From contig CP071497.1 in the NCBI GenBank assembly GCA_017354895.1, positions 3,968,001-4,032,000 on the forward strand: a stretch of 64,000 nt of DNA, given 5' to 3'. The position numbers and the translations under genes are program-made. The notes below the pieces were generated by a model that did no database searches, was not told the DNA's origin, and saw only the letters and a program-made list of their open reading frames with translations. Of the stretch, positions 42,912 to 56,800 are shown piece after piece; the first letter of the stretch is position 1, and every line of letters starts with the position of its first letter. This stretch comes from Podospora comata. Taxonomy: Eukaryota > Ascomycota > Sordariomycetes > Sordariales > Podosporaceae.

Positions 42912-45900
42912 TCAAGATGAAGAAGCCGCAGGTCTCCCCCTCCTCTTGGGGGCAGGCGTCCCCTTAACAGTAGTCATCCCCAACTTGGCAACGTCAGTCC
43001 GTCTCGTCGGCCTCCCAGCGGCCTTCTTGATGCCCGAAGCCGAAGCAGTGGCAGGCTCGGCAGGCGCGGCCGCAGTGGCCTTGGTAGCAGCTGTCGAAGC
43101 AGCAGGCTTGGGCAAAGCAGTCTTCGCCCTTGAAGGGATGGCCCGCTTAGGAGCCGTGGTGCTCTCAGCAGAGACGACCTTCTTCATAGGAGTCGGCGTC
43201 TGCAGTCTGGTCGATCTAGTGCTGCGTCTTGTGGAAGCGGCAGCGACAGGCGCGGCAGCCTTAGCAGCAGCAGTCTTAGGGGCATCAACCTTAGTGGCAA
43301 CAGACTTAGGAGCAGCAGCCTTGGGAGCAGCAGCCTTGGGAGCAGCAGCAGTTGATGTTGGTGCCGTAGCGGCAACAACCTTCCTTGTCCTGGTTTTCGG
43401 AGGCTCAGGCTTGTTCTCTGCCACTGACGCAGCCTTTGATACAGTAGGAGGAAGCGGTACCTCGGTGATGGTAGGAATAGCGAGCTCATCCATATCATCA
43501 TCATCCTCCATGGCCCGTGACATCATGAAGTTGGTCGTTGTGGTGGTCTTGACGACAGGAACATCCTTGACATCGTTCGCATCGGCAGCCGGTAGGACTG
43601 GGGACTCGCCCTGGTAACTAGCCAGTTCCTCAGCCCACCTGACGTTCTTGACAGTCCGATCTGGGTTGGTGCGCGGCTCCTTGGGCTCGGCCTTGGCCTC
43701 GTTGACTTTCCACGAAGAGTCCTCAGCATGCCTCGCCAGAATCACAGCAGGGTGGACAGCTTGGCCCTTGTTCTTGCGGGTGTTGACCCTCGTCATGGTA
43801 GCCAAGTCCTTCTCCTCGTTGCGCTGCCTGGCCATGTTAAGGGTGGCATCCATGGTGCTGTCATCCATGGCTCCCATTCCAGGCAGCCGCACCGGAATCA
43901 ACGACAAAGCAATCGAGTTTGCCGAAGGTGCTGTGGGCCGGAGAGTTCGAGTGCTCCGGGCACGGGTAGACCTCCGGGGAGCTTCATCATCCGGTGGTGG
44001 GGGAGCAACGGGAGTGCTTCTGTCGAGGGTGTTTTCCAAGGAACCGAGGACGCGCTTGCGCCGGCGCTTGGGAGGAGGCGCCTGACTGGGACTATCCGGG
44101 GCATCTTGCGGGGCGACCATATCCTTAGCTTGGCTGTCCTTCAAATCTTCGAGCTTTCTCTTCTTAACAGGGCTGGGGCTGTTGGGGCTCTTCTCACCCA
44201 AGGGTTTCCTATCCGCGGGCGCATCGGCCTCTGCATTGAGCATGGGCGAACCGGTAGAGGAGGTGATGGTGCTCATTGACCCAGACCGACGCTTGAGACG
44301 GGAGTTTTGCGCTATCGAGGCTGCTGCAGCGGCGGCGGCGGCGGCCTTTGCGTTCTTATCAGCAGTCACCCGCGTCACAAACTTCCGCAGCAATTCCGCC
44401 TCCGAGTCGTCGTGCCTCGCCTGCAATTGAATCGTATCGTTCTCTGGTTGAGGGGGCGGCACCGAGGTGAAATCGTCATCCACTGTCATGGTAAGCTCAT
44501 CGCATGCTTCATCAACTACATCTTGTTTGACTACTTCATCTTCATCCAGGTCGTCCGACTCAGCCTCGAGTTCATTAGCAAGTGTTGTCACAGCAGGTTG
44601 CACAAGCTCAGTTGGCGAGGATTGACGGCCCTGAATTGGCGTAAAACCTGAGGCCTCAGATGCGTCGACATTGTCTTCAGTCCTTTGTTCGGGTGTTGAG
44701 ACCTTCCCTGTCTCCTCGCTTTGTGCGATGGGCGTGGCCTGAGGGGGTGTGCCAGACGCCAAGACTTTGGTCTGGGATACAATAGCCTCGTCCTCGGCTA
44801 CCTGGGGAGACAAGGAAGCATCGCATTCAGGAATGGGAGAGCTTGTCTTCTCAACCTCAACGGGTTCCTTCTCGTCTACGGTATCTTCAGCGACAGGGTC
44901 GACAACCGTGTCCGCATCGCTCTCAAATGAGAGGGCCACAGGAAGAGGGGCGGTCTCTGGCAAAGATACCTCTTCATCCTTCGCATTGGCCTCGGTCTCT
45001 GGTTGAGAGGGACTGGCAACAGGCGAATCGGTAGGCTGCTGTTGTGGCGAGGCAATTGGGGGCGAGGTAGTCATGGTGGTGACGAGATGTTCGGTAGAGA
45101 TGTCGACACTGCAAATGCTGAGGTCGGAGAGCTCGCATGTATCATCCATCGAGGCAAAGCTATTCTCATGGGCGCCTGGTGTGGAAGGTGAACCATCCAA
45201 CTGGTTGAAACGGGGAACCTCGTCTTTTCTGGCGCTGCGCTTGATACTTCGCTTGATGCTCAACTGGAGAACAGCATCAAGATCGTGGTTCTGGAGAGGC
45301 GTTGAGGGACTACCAGGGGCCACCCTGGTGCTGCGAGGGGTTGAGGGAGCGGCAGGCATGTCGTTCTTCTCAATGGAAGATTCCTCAGTAGCCTTGAGAA
45401 CAACGCCTGGCTCGATGAAAGAGATGGCCTCATGTTCTTCGATGACCATGGATGTGTCTTGGACATCGACAGCAGAAACGGCCTTGATGGGGGATTTTCT
45501 GGGAGATTTCCTCGGAGACTCAATGATAGTGGACTCCTCGTAAATGGTTGACAGACCTTCGGGTTCGTAAGGGGTGAAAGAAATGTCGCCTTCGGCAGCC
45601 TGGTGTTCATAAACCGGTGACTCCTCGATCTCTGCGACTTGTTCTTCCTCGACAAGCGCGGACACCTCTTCCACCTCCGTGGGTTGCTCCTCAGGGGCTG
45701 GCGACTTTTCAACCTCGGCTGGCTGGTGTTCCTCGACCGGTGACTCTTCGATAGAGGCCGGGAGCGGGGTAGAATCCTCGAGAACTGATGGCTCGTCCCC
45801 TGCATCGGTCGCACATGGAGCAGGGCTAGCTGCTGCCTGTTCTGGCTGTTGCTGCGGGCTGGCATCCTTGGCTGGTGCGCTTTCTGTCATGCCTGAGATG

Positions 45901-47417
45901 TCAGTCATAAGAGGACTGAAGAAACCATCCAGAGGTGCAGATGGTTGAGGAGTTTCATCGAGTTTATCAATACCAAAGGCGAATCGCCTGGGGGTCGAGG
46001 CAACAGCCTTGGATGGTTGACCAAAAATGTCCAAGTTGGTCTTGGCATCAATCTCGATAACATCCTCCTTCGAAGACAGAAACCCTCCGCCTAGCGTACT
46101 GCGGCGCCCCTTACCACTATCCATTCCTTCGGCAATCAAGGCGTCAAGGTTGAAGCTATGTCGTCGATTTGGACTATTGCGCACAGCGTCCAGACGGGAG
46201 ATGCCAAGAGATTTGCGTTCAGTTCTACGAGCAGCTGCAAGAGAAATGCGTCGACGAGCTTCGTGTTGAGGTTCCGCAACGCTATCTGATGTCGGTTGGT
46301 CAAAGATGAGGGGAACAGGACTGTCGGTATGTTGCAGCTGTGAAGCAATGGCTCTTGGGGTCGTTGTTGCTGGTGGCAGCATCGCTCCAGGGGTCGAGGT
46401 AGCAGGTGAGGGTTTCGAGGGAGATTTCTCTGGCGGGCTCATCTTGGGCGATTCCAACACCACCTTTGTTGGAGTTGCGTGGATTCTGAAGGCCCTGAGC
46501 GGTGAGTCGGACACCTTGATGGGCGACAACATCGTAATTGCGGGCACCTTCTTGACAGGCGACAGGGCAGATACCGATTTCTTGGTGGGGGAGAGCCTAG
46601 GCATCAGCAATTTCCTTGGTGATTCGTCTCCGTCTGGAAGGAGGGTAAAGCGTCTACTGAGTCTGCGCGTTGATCTGTTCAGTGAAGCCTTGTCGTCGAT
46701 CTGGATCGTTGGCTCGGCGGCCTGAGGAGCAGATGGTATCTCGAAGTCGGTAGTCCGGTCCATGTTTGGTGGAATTGGCCAACGGGAGTTATGTCGCTTT
46801 CTTGGCACCCAGCTCAGTCGGTTATCCGGGAATGTCGCGTCCTTGGTGGTGAAGCTCGTCCCCAAGTTCTTGACTTCCTCGTTAACTTTGTTCACGAACG
46901 CTGTCGACAATGTTAGTCCCTCCGCTTCAGCATAACACGATGCAAGAAGAGCGTACCTCTCGCCTCGCCCAAGTCCACACTTCCAATAAGGCGTGCGTTC
47001 CTCGGCCGGTTGGTCCATTTCGCATCACCGTAGACCGGAACATGAGCACTCCCCCTCACGCGCTTTCGCGGGTTCTGGCCCCGCGCATCCTCAAGCTCGG
47101 CCATGTCGCGTAGATAGGCATCGCGCGCAGGATTCGACCCATTCGAACCGGGGACGCGTTTCCAAATCTTTCGCTGTCTATGGCCTGCCGCGGGGTCGAC
47201 CGCAACGCGCTGCCATGGTTTTGGGGCTGGAATCCTTGGTGGGAGGAAGGCATTGGCTGTGACTCGGGGTCTGGAACGTAAACACACTGTCAGCTGGATT
47301 GTCCCCCAAAACTCCAAAGCGGAAAAGTCGAAAGACATACTGCTCTGTAAAATGCAAGACATCATCAGTTTGCGCCGCGGCGGCGGCCCGTTCCAAGCCA
47401 CCTGCGAAACCGAGCAT
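42912..47417 (-). CDS. 1,459-residue disordered nuclear-type protein with C-terminal AT-hook
   Basis: Exons 47417-47341, 47270-46957 and 46900-42912, with introns of 70 and 56 nt. ATG 47417 (CAAGATGC) was chosen because exon 1 splices at GTATGT into a conserved-looking segment: PRVTANAFLPPR, KIWKRVPGSNGSNPARDAYLRDMAELEDARG, then WTNRPRNARLIGSVDLGEARAFVNKVNEE. The remaining 1,300 residues are Ser/Pro/Glu-rich, with many SP/TP sites. There is an acidic region with repeated short ESPVEEHQPAEVE-like units (about residues 480-560), a poly-Ala run, basic KKRK and KRRRKR nuclear-signal-like clusters, and a KNVRWAEELASYQG block. An Ala/Lys/Pro region follows, and the chain ends in KRRGRPA, an AT-hook core. 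It is probably chromatin-associated and heavily phosphorylated. I do not recognise the family. Confidence 0.8.
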
Positions 47418-48006
47418 CTTGAACCCAAAGTCGCTGTGGTGGATCTCGTGAAAAACTGAAGGTGATTCTTTTGGCACGCAAATGCAAAGTTAAAACAGGA
47501 CGAAAAGTAATGATTCAATCCCTGCTACTGCTGCTTCATGTCGTAAATAAGTGTCGCTCGAGCACCAATGACGCGTTGTGGTGAAAGCTGCAGAAAAGAA
47601 ACCGCGAAGCTCGCCAGCGCGTGTCGGTTGATCCCCCGGTTCCCAATGAAATTCAAAGTGGACATGGGTTTGAACTTTGAAGGAAACGGGCATTTGTTTA
47701 CATCTTGAATTTCCAGCCAATCATCGAGCACCGCTCTGTTGGAAGACTTCCCGGATGGTCCTAGCGCTCCGAGAGCTCAACACCCCACGCTCCACACCGC
47801 CTTCCATCCTTGCACATTTCGGTCTTATCAGCACGTGAGCTCCTAATCTCTCTGTATCGTTCAATAATGGTGGGTCCTAATCGGCGCAACATTTCGAGGA
47901 ACCTTGAAGCCGACGACAGCCCACCTCACCTTGCGATGCAATTGCTGTTGCCATAACACGCCACTTCGTCCCGCCCCTCTAATCCCGAGCGACAGCAATC
48001 ATAACC
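47418..48006. promoter_or_regulatory. Divergent promoter between the nuclear-type protein and MRP10
   Basis: A 589-bp interval between two opposed start codons; it must contain both promoters. No specific sites were identified. Confidence 0.45.
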
Positions 48007-48334
48007 ATGTCCAAGAACCCAATCCGTCTTCCCCCCCTCCCGAGGCTTCGGGTCCGCAACCCAAACAAGCGCGAGCAAAACCCCTGCCTCACCATCATGT
48101 CCTCTGTCCTTGGTAGGTCTTCTCTGCTTTCCGACAAGGTCCACAGGAGCTAACTCAGAAACAGCGTGCTGGGCTTCCGCTGGCCACACTGGCAGAGCAT
48201 GCAACACAGTCGAAGACGCCCTCCGCGCCTGCATGGACGCTCCCAAGCTCCCTCCGAAGCCAAGCAACACCATCAACTATCATCTCCAGAGACTGTCCTC
48301 GAGGCTTATCAAGCAAGCGTCCAAGAACAAATAA
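48007..48334 (+). CDS. MRP10: Mitochondrial small ribosomal subunit protein mS37 (MRP10)
   Basis: Exons 48007-48112 and 48165-48334 with a 52-nt intron give 91 residues. The sequence MSKNPIRLPPLPRLRVRNPNKREQ leads into NPCLTIMSSVLACWASAG...CNTVEDALRACMDAPKLPPKPSNTINYHL. This is the MRP10 family with a twin CX9C (CHCH) fold: Cys pairs in CLTIMSSVLAC and CNTVEDALRAC. The protein is imported through the Mia40 pathway and sits in the small subunit of the mitochondrial ribosome. The length matches the family. Splicing is supported by a GTAGGT donor, a CTAAC branch point and an ACAG acceptor. Confidence 0.93.
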
Positions 48335-50547
48335 ACGGGTTGTTATGAAAAAGGAAGGAACAGGGAGAAGGAGATGAGGATGAACTAGACGGGATTGATT
48401 GCCACCTCCTTGAACAACACGCCGTGGGACAACGGTGAAGCCCTGGGTGTTGACAGCCGTACGAGGTGTTTCTGGTGAAAGGGAAAGCCTGTGTTGCGCC
48501 GGGAAATGGACGGCCATCTCGACGTGGAGGAAGCGCATGACGGAAGCTACGACTTACGGAGCTGGGCAGCGGAGCAGCGGAACGTTGGTATAAACAAAAC
48601 GGACCGAGCAAATTGCATCGGGGAGGGGCGTTAGTGCTTTTTTGGCTGTAACAGGCTTTGAAATACCCGCCGTCATGAAGATGATGGGTTTGTATATAAA
48701 ATGTACAATATGAAAAATATACGTAAATATCCAACACCACCACGGACAGACTTGTTGAGACGGCCAGTTAGCCTTGGTCCAGCACTTGACCATCCGACAG
48801 CTCTAGTAGCATCTATCCAAAGCTCACTCTCCACCAGAAAAGTGCGAATAACATTCTGAGGGCTGCCGGAGAAATCTCAAATCCCAAAGCCAAAGAGCTA
48901 TGCCATGGCTATCTGCGTCGTCTTCAAAATGACAAGTGGAACAACCTGAATAACACAGCCATCAGAGTAAACGAATGTCGAACCCTGGAAAAAAGGAGGC
49001 AAATACTTACCGACCAAAGTCTGTGTTGTAAGAAATGAAAAACACACGTATCCTACCGAACCAATTCCGCTTCCACAAAAACCTTGATTTACCTTACTCT
49101 CATCCTAAAGCATTCCCGATCAAAGACTCATAACCCCCAACTCACAGGGAATACCAACTTGCCATTCCAAGTAAAACCCGGTACAGACTTCACGCTGATA
49201 AATCAAAGGCATATGTGACACCTAGATAGCACAACCCAAATCAAAACCTTTATCATCTGTATATATCAAGACTGACAAAATTGTATATCTAGGTAGGTAC
49301 CCCCTCGATCAAACCAACGTCTTCCAAAATTCCAATAGGTACCCATCTCCAAAAGAACAACACTACAAACCACCACAGATATATTTCCCCCCAGAATCAA
49401 GGTAAAAATGAGTGTCAATACCCCCCCGCCCCCCACCAAACACGCTTCCGCAAAGGAGTGTCACCCATCCACTCATACATCATCATCCTCACATCATCCA
49501 TGATCACATAAGAAGCGTCTTCAGCCCCCAACAACACACCACAGCAAAACCAACGCTGCAAAAAACAACAAAAAATAACTGGGTATTCATGGTACGAACA
49601 AAGTACGAACGCAAGATATAAAAAAAAAAGACCAAAAGAAAAGAGTCTAGCGACATTCAACAATGACAACAACATCATCATCATCAACACCCTCCACTGT
49701 TCCTCCCCCCTTAATATTACCTCATCATCACTTATAACTTCTCAGCTATCACAACAAATAACCATAGCCACCGCGTCAACCATACCTCCCTAACCCCACA
49801 AATAAAGATAAAGAAACGAAAAGAAAAAAAATGAACGTCTGTTTTGGATCTCCAAGAAAACAAAAACAAGGAGAAACCCCTCAGCTAAACCAAGCCCCCC
49901 TCCCAAAAAGCCTCGAACACGCTCCACCTCAGCAAAGGTCTCCTCCTGAAAAAGGATGACACAGTATGGGATGTGGTTTGTGTCTATAATGTGGTGTTAT
50001 GATGTCCATCTTCGTTGGTGTTGTCAAGGTAAGCTGTGCCATGGTTTTGGCTGTGGTGCTGCGGTGGAATGATGATCCTGTCGGCCGTCAAGCAGCAGTG
50101 TCGTGGTGTTGTGATGTGGTGTGCTGGCGTTGCTGGTGATGTGGTATACTGTCGACGCTGAAGTGTTCATCCTCCTCCCCCTCTTGCTGTAACCACGCCC
50201 CTCTCCTCTTCTCCGTCTCCAACCCCATTCAAAAAAGCAACCAGACATAAATAAACATTCAACCGATCGCTCCTCTATGAGTTTGATGATGAAAATCCCG
50301 CGCAAAGATTGGAATAAAACGAAGAAAACAAAAAAAGGCTGATGATAGAAAGAAGGGTATGAGATAATGCGATGTGTGTGCTTTGAGAACGGGACAAAGG
50401 AAAGAGCCCTAGGAAGGCACTGTGTATGGGTTTCGTCCCAGGGCGAGATGTATAGTGTGGTAAGCTGCGTGAGATAGTGGCGAAGAGCGAATTGCTCCAT
50501 CCTTCTGCGTGTCAGGCAAAGGAGAAGAGAATAGTTTGACTGGTGGT
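48335..50547. other. 2.2-kb tail-to-tail intergenic region
   Basis: Between the stops of MRP10 and CDC24. 48950-49950 is A/C-rich and very G-poor on the plus strand. Open frames are low complexity and unsupported. It probably contains a long CDC24 3' UTR; a non-coding RNA cannot be excluded. Confidence 0.5.
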
Positions 50548-53500
50548 TTACATCTCACCGACACAGAAAAGTTCAATCTCATCCATGCCTTGAGAACCGC
50601 GCATGCCCTCTTGCCACTCGGAAATGGCGATTTGGATGTCCTCATCGCTTTCAATGGTCACAAAGTCGCCATCTTCATCCCGATATCGCAACCTCAGCTC
50701 TCCCTTAGAGATGCTGCTGTTGGTGAACTTGCTGAGCCGGTGATCGATGCGGTCAATCAGGTTCACGTAGTTGAGCTTGTCAAAGTGAACGATAAGAGTA
50801 AAGTAGTTGCCGGTATCGTAGTTGACCCTTACCCGGAGTTGACTGGAAAAGGCAGTGTCTGGCGTGGGAGGAACCATGGATTGGCTGGAGGTGATCGGCG
50901 CCGTTACCAGACCAGGGGCAACGGGCCTTGAAGGGTCAACAGGAGCCAACGGTGCCAGTCCAGGAGGCGGAGGGCCGGCCGGTGGTGGGATGTTGGCACC
51001 ACTGCCGGGTGTACCTTGACGGGGATAAACAGGTTGTGTTGGGAACTGCGCCATGCCGCCATACTGTCGTTGACGTTGCGCACCTGGGGAGCTGGTGTTT
51101 GTGCGCAATGGCAGATCGTTTGCGGGACTGCCCGTGTTGCTCCTTGGAATATTGGAGTCATGCCGTACATGGATGGGGTGAGGTGGATGTCCCTGGTTCA
51201 AATGAGCAGGGATTCCTGGGACTGCTGGAACGGACTGGGCAGTTCGGGCGGCTTGCCCATTGATGTCAGGCGTACTATAGCTACGGCTGCGCTGCTGCTG
51301 CAACTGGGCCGCGTGCGCCGAGTCACGTTCGCGAGGCATTACTGGCATGGATGGACCTCGGGGGTTCCGTCCATTTGCGGTAACCATACCATACGCATTG
51401 TTTGGAGTAGACCCATCTCTTGATGGGGCTCGGGGTGCGGCAGGGGCTGTATAGCGATTGCTATCCTCGGGTGCCCATCCAGGTTGCGGTGTGCCCGTTT
51501 TCGGAAATGGATAACCTGTCTGGGAAAAGATACCACTCGTGGTACTCGTCCTGCTGGAAGCTGGAGACTCGGCTACTGGCGAAAAGTAGGACTCGGCACC
51601 ACGAAGTGGCGAGGCCTGGTTGGTCTGGATGTTCAATGGGGTGGGAGGCTGAAGAAGGGGGAAGCTCGACGGCGGTGCTCGAGCGATGCCTGCCAGGGAT
51701 TGCGAGCTGTCGTTGGTGGCTGAGCGTGTCCGCAAGCTGGTGCTCGAAGCATTGCGCGGCATTGTTCCAGGTAACGCCATGGGCGGGTTGTACGCAGCCG
51801 GCGTGGCAGTCCCCGACGGTGCGATCAAAGTGGACGAATCGTCATCATCATCATCGTCCTTCTCGGCGTATGGGTTTTCCAGTCCACTACTCTGGGAAGC
51901 CATCCACGTGAAGTTCGTTGCCGGTCTCTCCGGGCTTTGTTGCACCTGGCCTGTCTTCTCCTTCCGCTGCTGTTCCAGTCCGGTCGCCCACTTCTTCATC
52001 ATTTCCTCATTCTGGAACTTGATGATAAAGTTCTCCACGCCGGGATCACCCTTCCACCAAATTTGGACAGTGTATGAACCAGTCTTCGACAGTGCTACCA
52101 CATCGGTCACATTCGTCATAAAAATCCGACCCTTAAGCTGGAGCTTATTGTTTTTGTTGCGAACCTTCGGTCCAGTCGACTTGGTCTTGTCCTTCTTATC
52201 CTTATTCTTGCCTGGGAGCAACTCTTTGCAGCAAAGCAAGATGTTCTCAAAGAGATAGATCTCATACTGCGTGGGTAACCCATCAGCATCATATATCTTG
52301 TTGTCAAAGACCCCCCTGATGAAAAGGTAATTTGCACTTACGTCCTTCTCTTGATCACTCTTGCCCGGGATAACGGTGTAAACACCGTGCAATATGAGTT
52401 TCCCAAATTGGCTGACTTGGTGGTTTTTCCAGTCGTCAACCCTGCCCATCAATTCTTCCAGTGCTTCGTCGAGCTCTGCGCGATCGACTGCTTCGTTGGC
52501 CTTTTGTAGCACGCGGCTGGCTGCTTCAATACCTGCCGAAAGGTCTGCTCTGACTGTTTCATCGTCACACTTCTTGAGCAGTTCCTATCTCCAAGTCAGT
52601 ACACGGCACACCAGTACCATGGGAAAATACACTTACGTTCAGAAGAAGTGGATATTTGACCAGTCTTTGCATTGGCTTCAGCAAGAACCCGTCAAGCGTG
52701 TTCAAGTCGCAGGCTACAGCGTGTGCTGCCGTCTGGATCTTGTCAAACACCTGGCTTGCTAGTTTGCCAGCCTTTTTCTGGTTTGCAATGAAGGGCTGGT
52801 AGCAGTTGTTGAATACCTCCTCGTAGGCTACAAATGGGCTTCCCCATTCTTGCCTGGCAGCCGGCATTGAGTTTGTCGTTTCTACCCTGATTAAGAATTT
52901 GCGTTGGCAGTCCAAGATGGCATTGATGTTAAGGAAAATGTTGTGCACAACATCTCCTGGAATAATGCCCCTCTCTTCTAGTGTCTTCTTCAAATCCTGT
53001 AGGTTCTCGAGATCCTGGACGTACTTCCGTTCCGTGTCTACCATCTCGCGCACAACGTAGTCTCGGTGGCTCATTTGAGAGCCTGGTTGCATCATATCGT
53101 CTTCGGGATAGGGCTGAACTTCGAGCATAAGACCCTTGACCTCGAGAAGATCAAGAACATAGTTGATTACAGAGGTAACCTGAATCATTGTTAGCAAAAC
53201 ACCCAACTAGATCGATGGGAAGGAATAAACACACCTTGACGAAACCCGTCGTGTCCTGTCCTGTCAAATCCGTAATGATGAAAGAATCAGCTGCGGGAAC
53301 ATTGAGCTTGGATTTGCAAGCCTCGACAAATCTCAGGATCGCAATCTTTGCCAGCTTGGACTTGTTGGCTCCAGGGGGTTCATCGACCTGGAGTGGCACT
53401 TCGGGTTGGAGAGCATTGTAGATAGCTAGCAGTGGAAACCCTGATCGCAGCAGCTCCCAGAGCGATTCCACTGGTCCCTCCATGGATTCGGCGGCCATTT

Positions 53501-53837
53501 CATTGAGTTGCTCTAGATACCCCTCAAAGCCGGGAACCTTGGCCAGCCGCTGCTTTAAAGAAACGCATATCTGGTATAGAGAGCGCGACGCATCGGCCTT
53601 TTGGTTGATGATGTTATTGGTGGCCACGACATTACCAGTGGATGATGCGGCGAAGGTTGTGGCGTTGTTCAGAGAGTTGAGAGACGTCGAGGAATTGGTA
53701 ACTGGAAAAGTGGACGAGCCAGAAAGCTGGCTCACGCGTGGTGGCACGCCAGGTACAGTCATGCTGGTTAATCTATCGACAACATCCATTGTTGCGGCAG
53801 GGCCGGTGTTCATGCGGAGTAGGGGAGCATGGGCCAT
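50548..53837 (-). CDS. cdc24: Cdc24, Rho-type guanine nucleotide exchange factor for Cdc42
   Basis: Exons 53837-53235, 53179-52637 and 52584-50548 give 1,060 residues; introns are 55 and 52 nt, all phase 0. Order of domains: Ser/Thr-rich N terminus, CDC24 calponin-like region (about 85-200, with SLYQICVSLKQRLAKVPGF), DH domain (about 240-440, starting SHRDYVVREMVDTERKYVQDL and containing LLKPMQRLVKYPLLL), PH domain (about 440-595), a long Pro/Ser/Asn-rich linker, and a C-terminal PB1 domain (965-1060) with the acidic OPCA motif YRDEDGDFVTIESDEDI. PB1 binds the scaffold Bem1. The protein activates Cdc42, and in filamentous fungi also Rac, at hyphal tips to set polarity. The combination of CDC24, DH, PH and PB1 is diagnostic. 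Confidence 0.95.
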
Positions 53838-56800
53838 AACCAGCTCTCCATCCGCAGACCGCCGTGTGGATTTGCCTGTAGAGGCAGTAACCGGAGTCGG
53901 CGTCGACGTTGGGCCTCTACAAATCTCGATCGGTCGGTCGGTCGGGGGAAGGGATTGAATTCGGGATACAACGGCGACGCAGCTAGGTGCTCGCTGTGTA
54001 GGGCGGATGAATGTCAGGTCGGTCGGCTCGCGGAATGTTGCAACCTAGCCAGAGCTGAAGTCTACTTTTTTCGAGGATCTCGAGTCGCACCGGGTATTGT
54101 CGAGGCTAGGTTGTCGGCTCCCGCCTTGTTTGCCTTGTCCCGCAGCGCTTGCTTCCTCGCCGCCACTTTGTATCGCTTGTCGCCGGAATGGCAGGTGCTG
54201 GCCGCGGCGTCTCTCTACCGGCTGCTAGTGCAAAGTGCCCAATCCGTGATGCTGCGAGCCTCGACGTCGCAGTCTATCAATGTGGTCTTCGTCGTCGTCG
54301 TCGTCGTAGTCAAGAGCGTTGCAATACTGTGTCTTATGTTCCAGTTGTCTCGTCGGGCGTGGCCGATCCCAGTTCCTGCGTGGTGCTGCTCTCTCCCGTG
54401 GCTGGGGTGGCCTTGGCTCGTCGGCTCCCTTTCTCGCGGACAGCGTGTGGCTGAGTGGTGGTGGTGTGTCGGTGTGCGGTCGGGTGCGTGCGAGGTGTTG
54501 CGCCGGCTCGCGATGTCGCAAAAAGTGCGAGGATAACGTTGACGGGAGTGCTACTCGATCTCGCGCACGTAGCGGGTAGCGGGTGCGGTGTTGAGATGTG
54601 GTTTGAAACGAAAGGTCGTGGCAAGGACCGATGGTTGGTTGGCGTGCGAAAAGGATGAGCCAGCCCGGGGTTGGGGCGTTGTCTCTTCAGCGTGTGGGTT
54701 CCAGTTCGCTGTGGTCTGTGGTGGTGGTGAGTGCTGAGTGGTGCCCGTGGGAGAAAATGGGGGCCAAGAAATGTGCGGGCGGGGCGGGGACAACGGCCGG
54801 GTGTGATCAACGGCTGGCGGCCAGTGTCCCTAACTTGAGGTACTTGACTGCTAGCCTGCCCGCTGACGAGATTCCGCTTAGGAAACGTCATTTTGGCCTC
54901 CATTTCTGCTGGGAACGAATGTAATGCATTTTTGATTGTCTATGTGACTGTCGCTGCTGCTGTGATGGGCCACCCTTGGCTATAGAATCGAAACATGAAT
55001 GTTGATGTCCCCTTCTCAGCCTTGTTAGTCGTCAATGTTCCTCGCGGTAACGGTAACGTGCTCTTTGCAGGAGAGTGACATTCTCCCCCGTCTCCCTCTG
55101 TGTGTGCCTGGTCGATCGGCCAATAGGTCCAGTACAAAGTGCGGTTTACCTGACAATTCCATGTCGTGCCGTTCCGCATGACTGTTTTTGGAATCAAGTG
55201 TCCTGTGTCGAGTGTGTTTGGGAATAACACATCCCTCGAGCTTTGCCGAAGCGTGTTTCGAGCCTCCATCGTCCAAGTACTTGTCTACCCGATCTTTTTG
55301 CTGTTCTAGAGAGAAGATAACAACTCTTGGAGAATCAGGATATGGATGACTCTTAGAGGTCAATGCTTACTATAAACAATAGGGCCGCGAGTAAGTGAAT
55401 GCAGATGAGTTATTGCGTTCATGTACATTCAAATCAGAAGGGGTCCAGCTTGCTCCACCTCCCATCTTGGTACGTGCTCCATACTGGGGCTTGTGCCTTG
55501 CCCAACCAATTTCCAACATTTTAAAGCCCTCGGAAGACGGCAGCGTTTTCCTTATGGCTTCCATTTCTGAGATGGTTGCTCTTCTAGAATATCTCCCTCG
55601 TTGTCGTCTTTGCCGTTTCCAACCGGCGATGCATGAGGCGGAGGGGTCGTGCCCCTCCATCAGGCATCAGGCATGATTTGGGGTGGGTCCAAAATGTTTC
55701 AGGCGTTTCCCCAATCTTCGGCGCTAATCCATATTTGACTTCCGAGTGGACCACTCCCTAAACGCTTAAGCCAACTCTTGACAACCCCAACCCTTCTAAA
55801 GCACGGCAACGTCAACAGCAATGGTCCCGTCACCACGTTGCACTCAAAGAGCCTGCAACAAACTCGGAAATCCCGCCGTCAAAGATCTTTGTTATTCCAT
55901 CAGGCCACTGCAAGAACAATCAACAATGAAATTCTCTGAGTCTTCTCGGGCCCTGATGCACCCCGAAATTCCATTTTGAGACCCGATAGTGTGGTTGCGG
56001 AATTCTGGAAGAGAACAAGATCTTTTCCATGATCACCTATGACGAGTCTGTGCTCGTCTCTCCTTTAAAGCGTCGAGTTGTCCTAAAATCGAAGCCATTA
56101 TGCTTTACCTGGTGTTGTTTGAAAAAAAAAGGACCTGGGGCTTTCAATGTGGTACCTGTATGGTTGTACATTCTGAACGGCTTCAGCCATTCAATCATAT
56201 AAGCCTTCATTATTAGAACAATTATCAACACATACACCATAGTAACTAGAAATGCCCACATACCAGCTTAGAGTTCAGCCTCGTCGACGGTGGCATCTAA
56301 TGGAATCCAACTCAGCGACTATGATAAAGCGGGAAAATAAATGCATAATCTCATCAGAAGCCGCCGAGTGTAAGGAAAGGTTTTACAGCAAGTAGACACT
56401 ACCTACTCAAAACCGACTTTTGGTCATGGCTCTGTGCTGTTGTTCCATAACTTCAATGTGAGGGGCAAGGGGGGCTAACCGCTTTAAGACCGCATTAGAC
56501 CGCTCGGACCACAAAGTATGAAAAGTGGGACCAACCCCCAATGCCGGGTTTGTCAGCGACGCAAGACTTGATGATGTCGATGCCCCGGACATAGAAAGCC
56601 CTGCCACTGCTGAAGAAGAGGGAAACAGGTATCTTCGAGTGACACACGACAAAGGAGACTTGTGGAAGCATGCACAGCGCTTGGCTTCTCTCAGCCTGCC
56701 CACCAGCTAGAAATCAATCATTGCGGAGGATTCGCTGACCAGCGCAGCGAATCGCCAACGGACCCAGCTCTGGAGTAAAGGCACGTTCAGCCATTCCAGC

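Noticed and set aside
54149-54903. Several overlapping 70-235-codon frames on both strands near CDC24
   Set aside because: Arise from G+C-rich, stop-poor sequence; Pro/Arg/His/Thr composition with no motifs.
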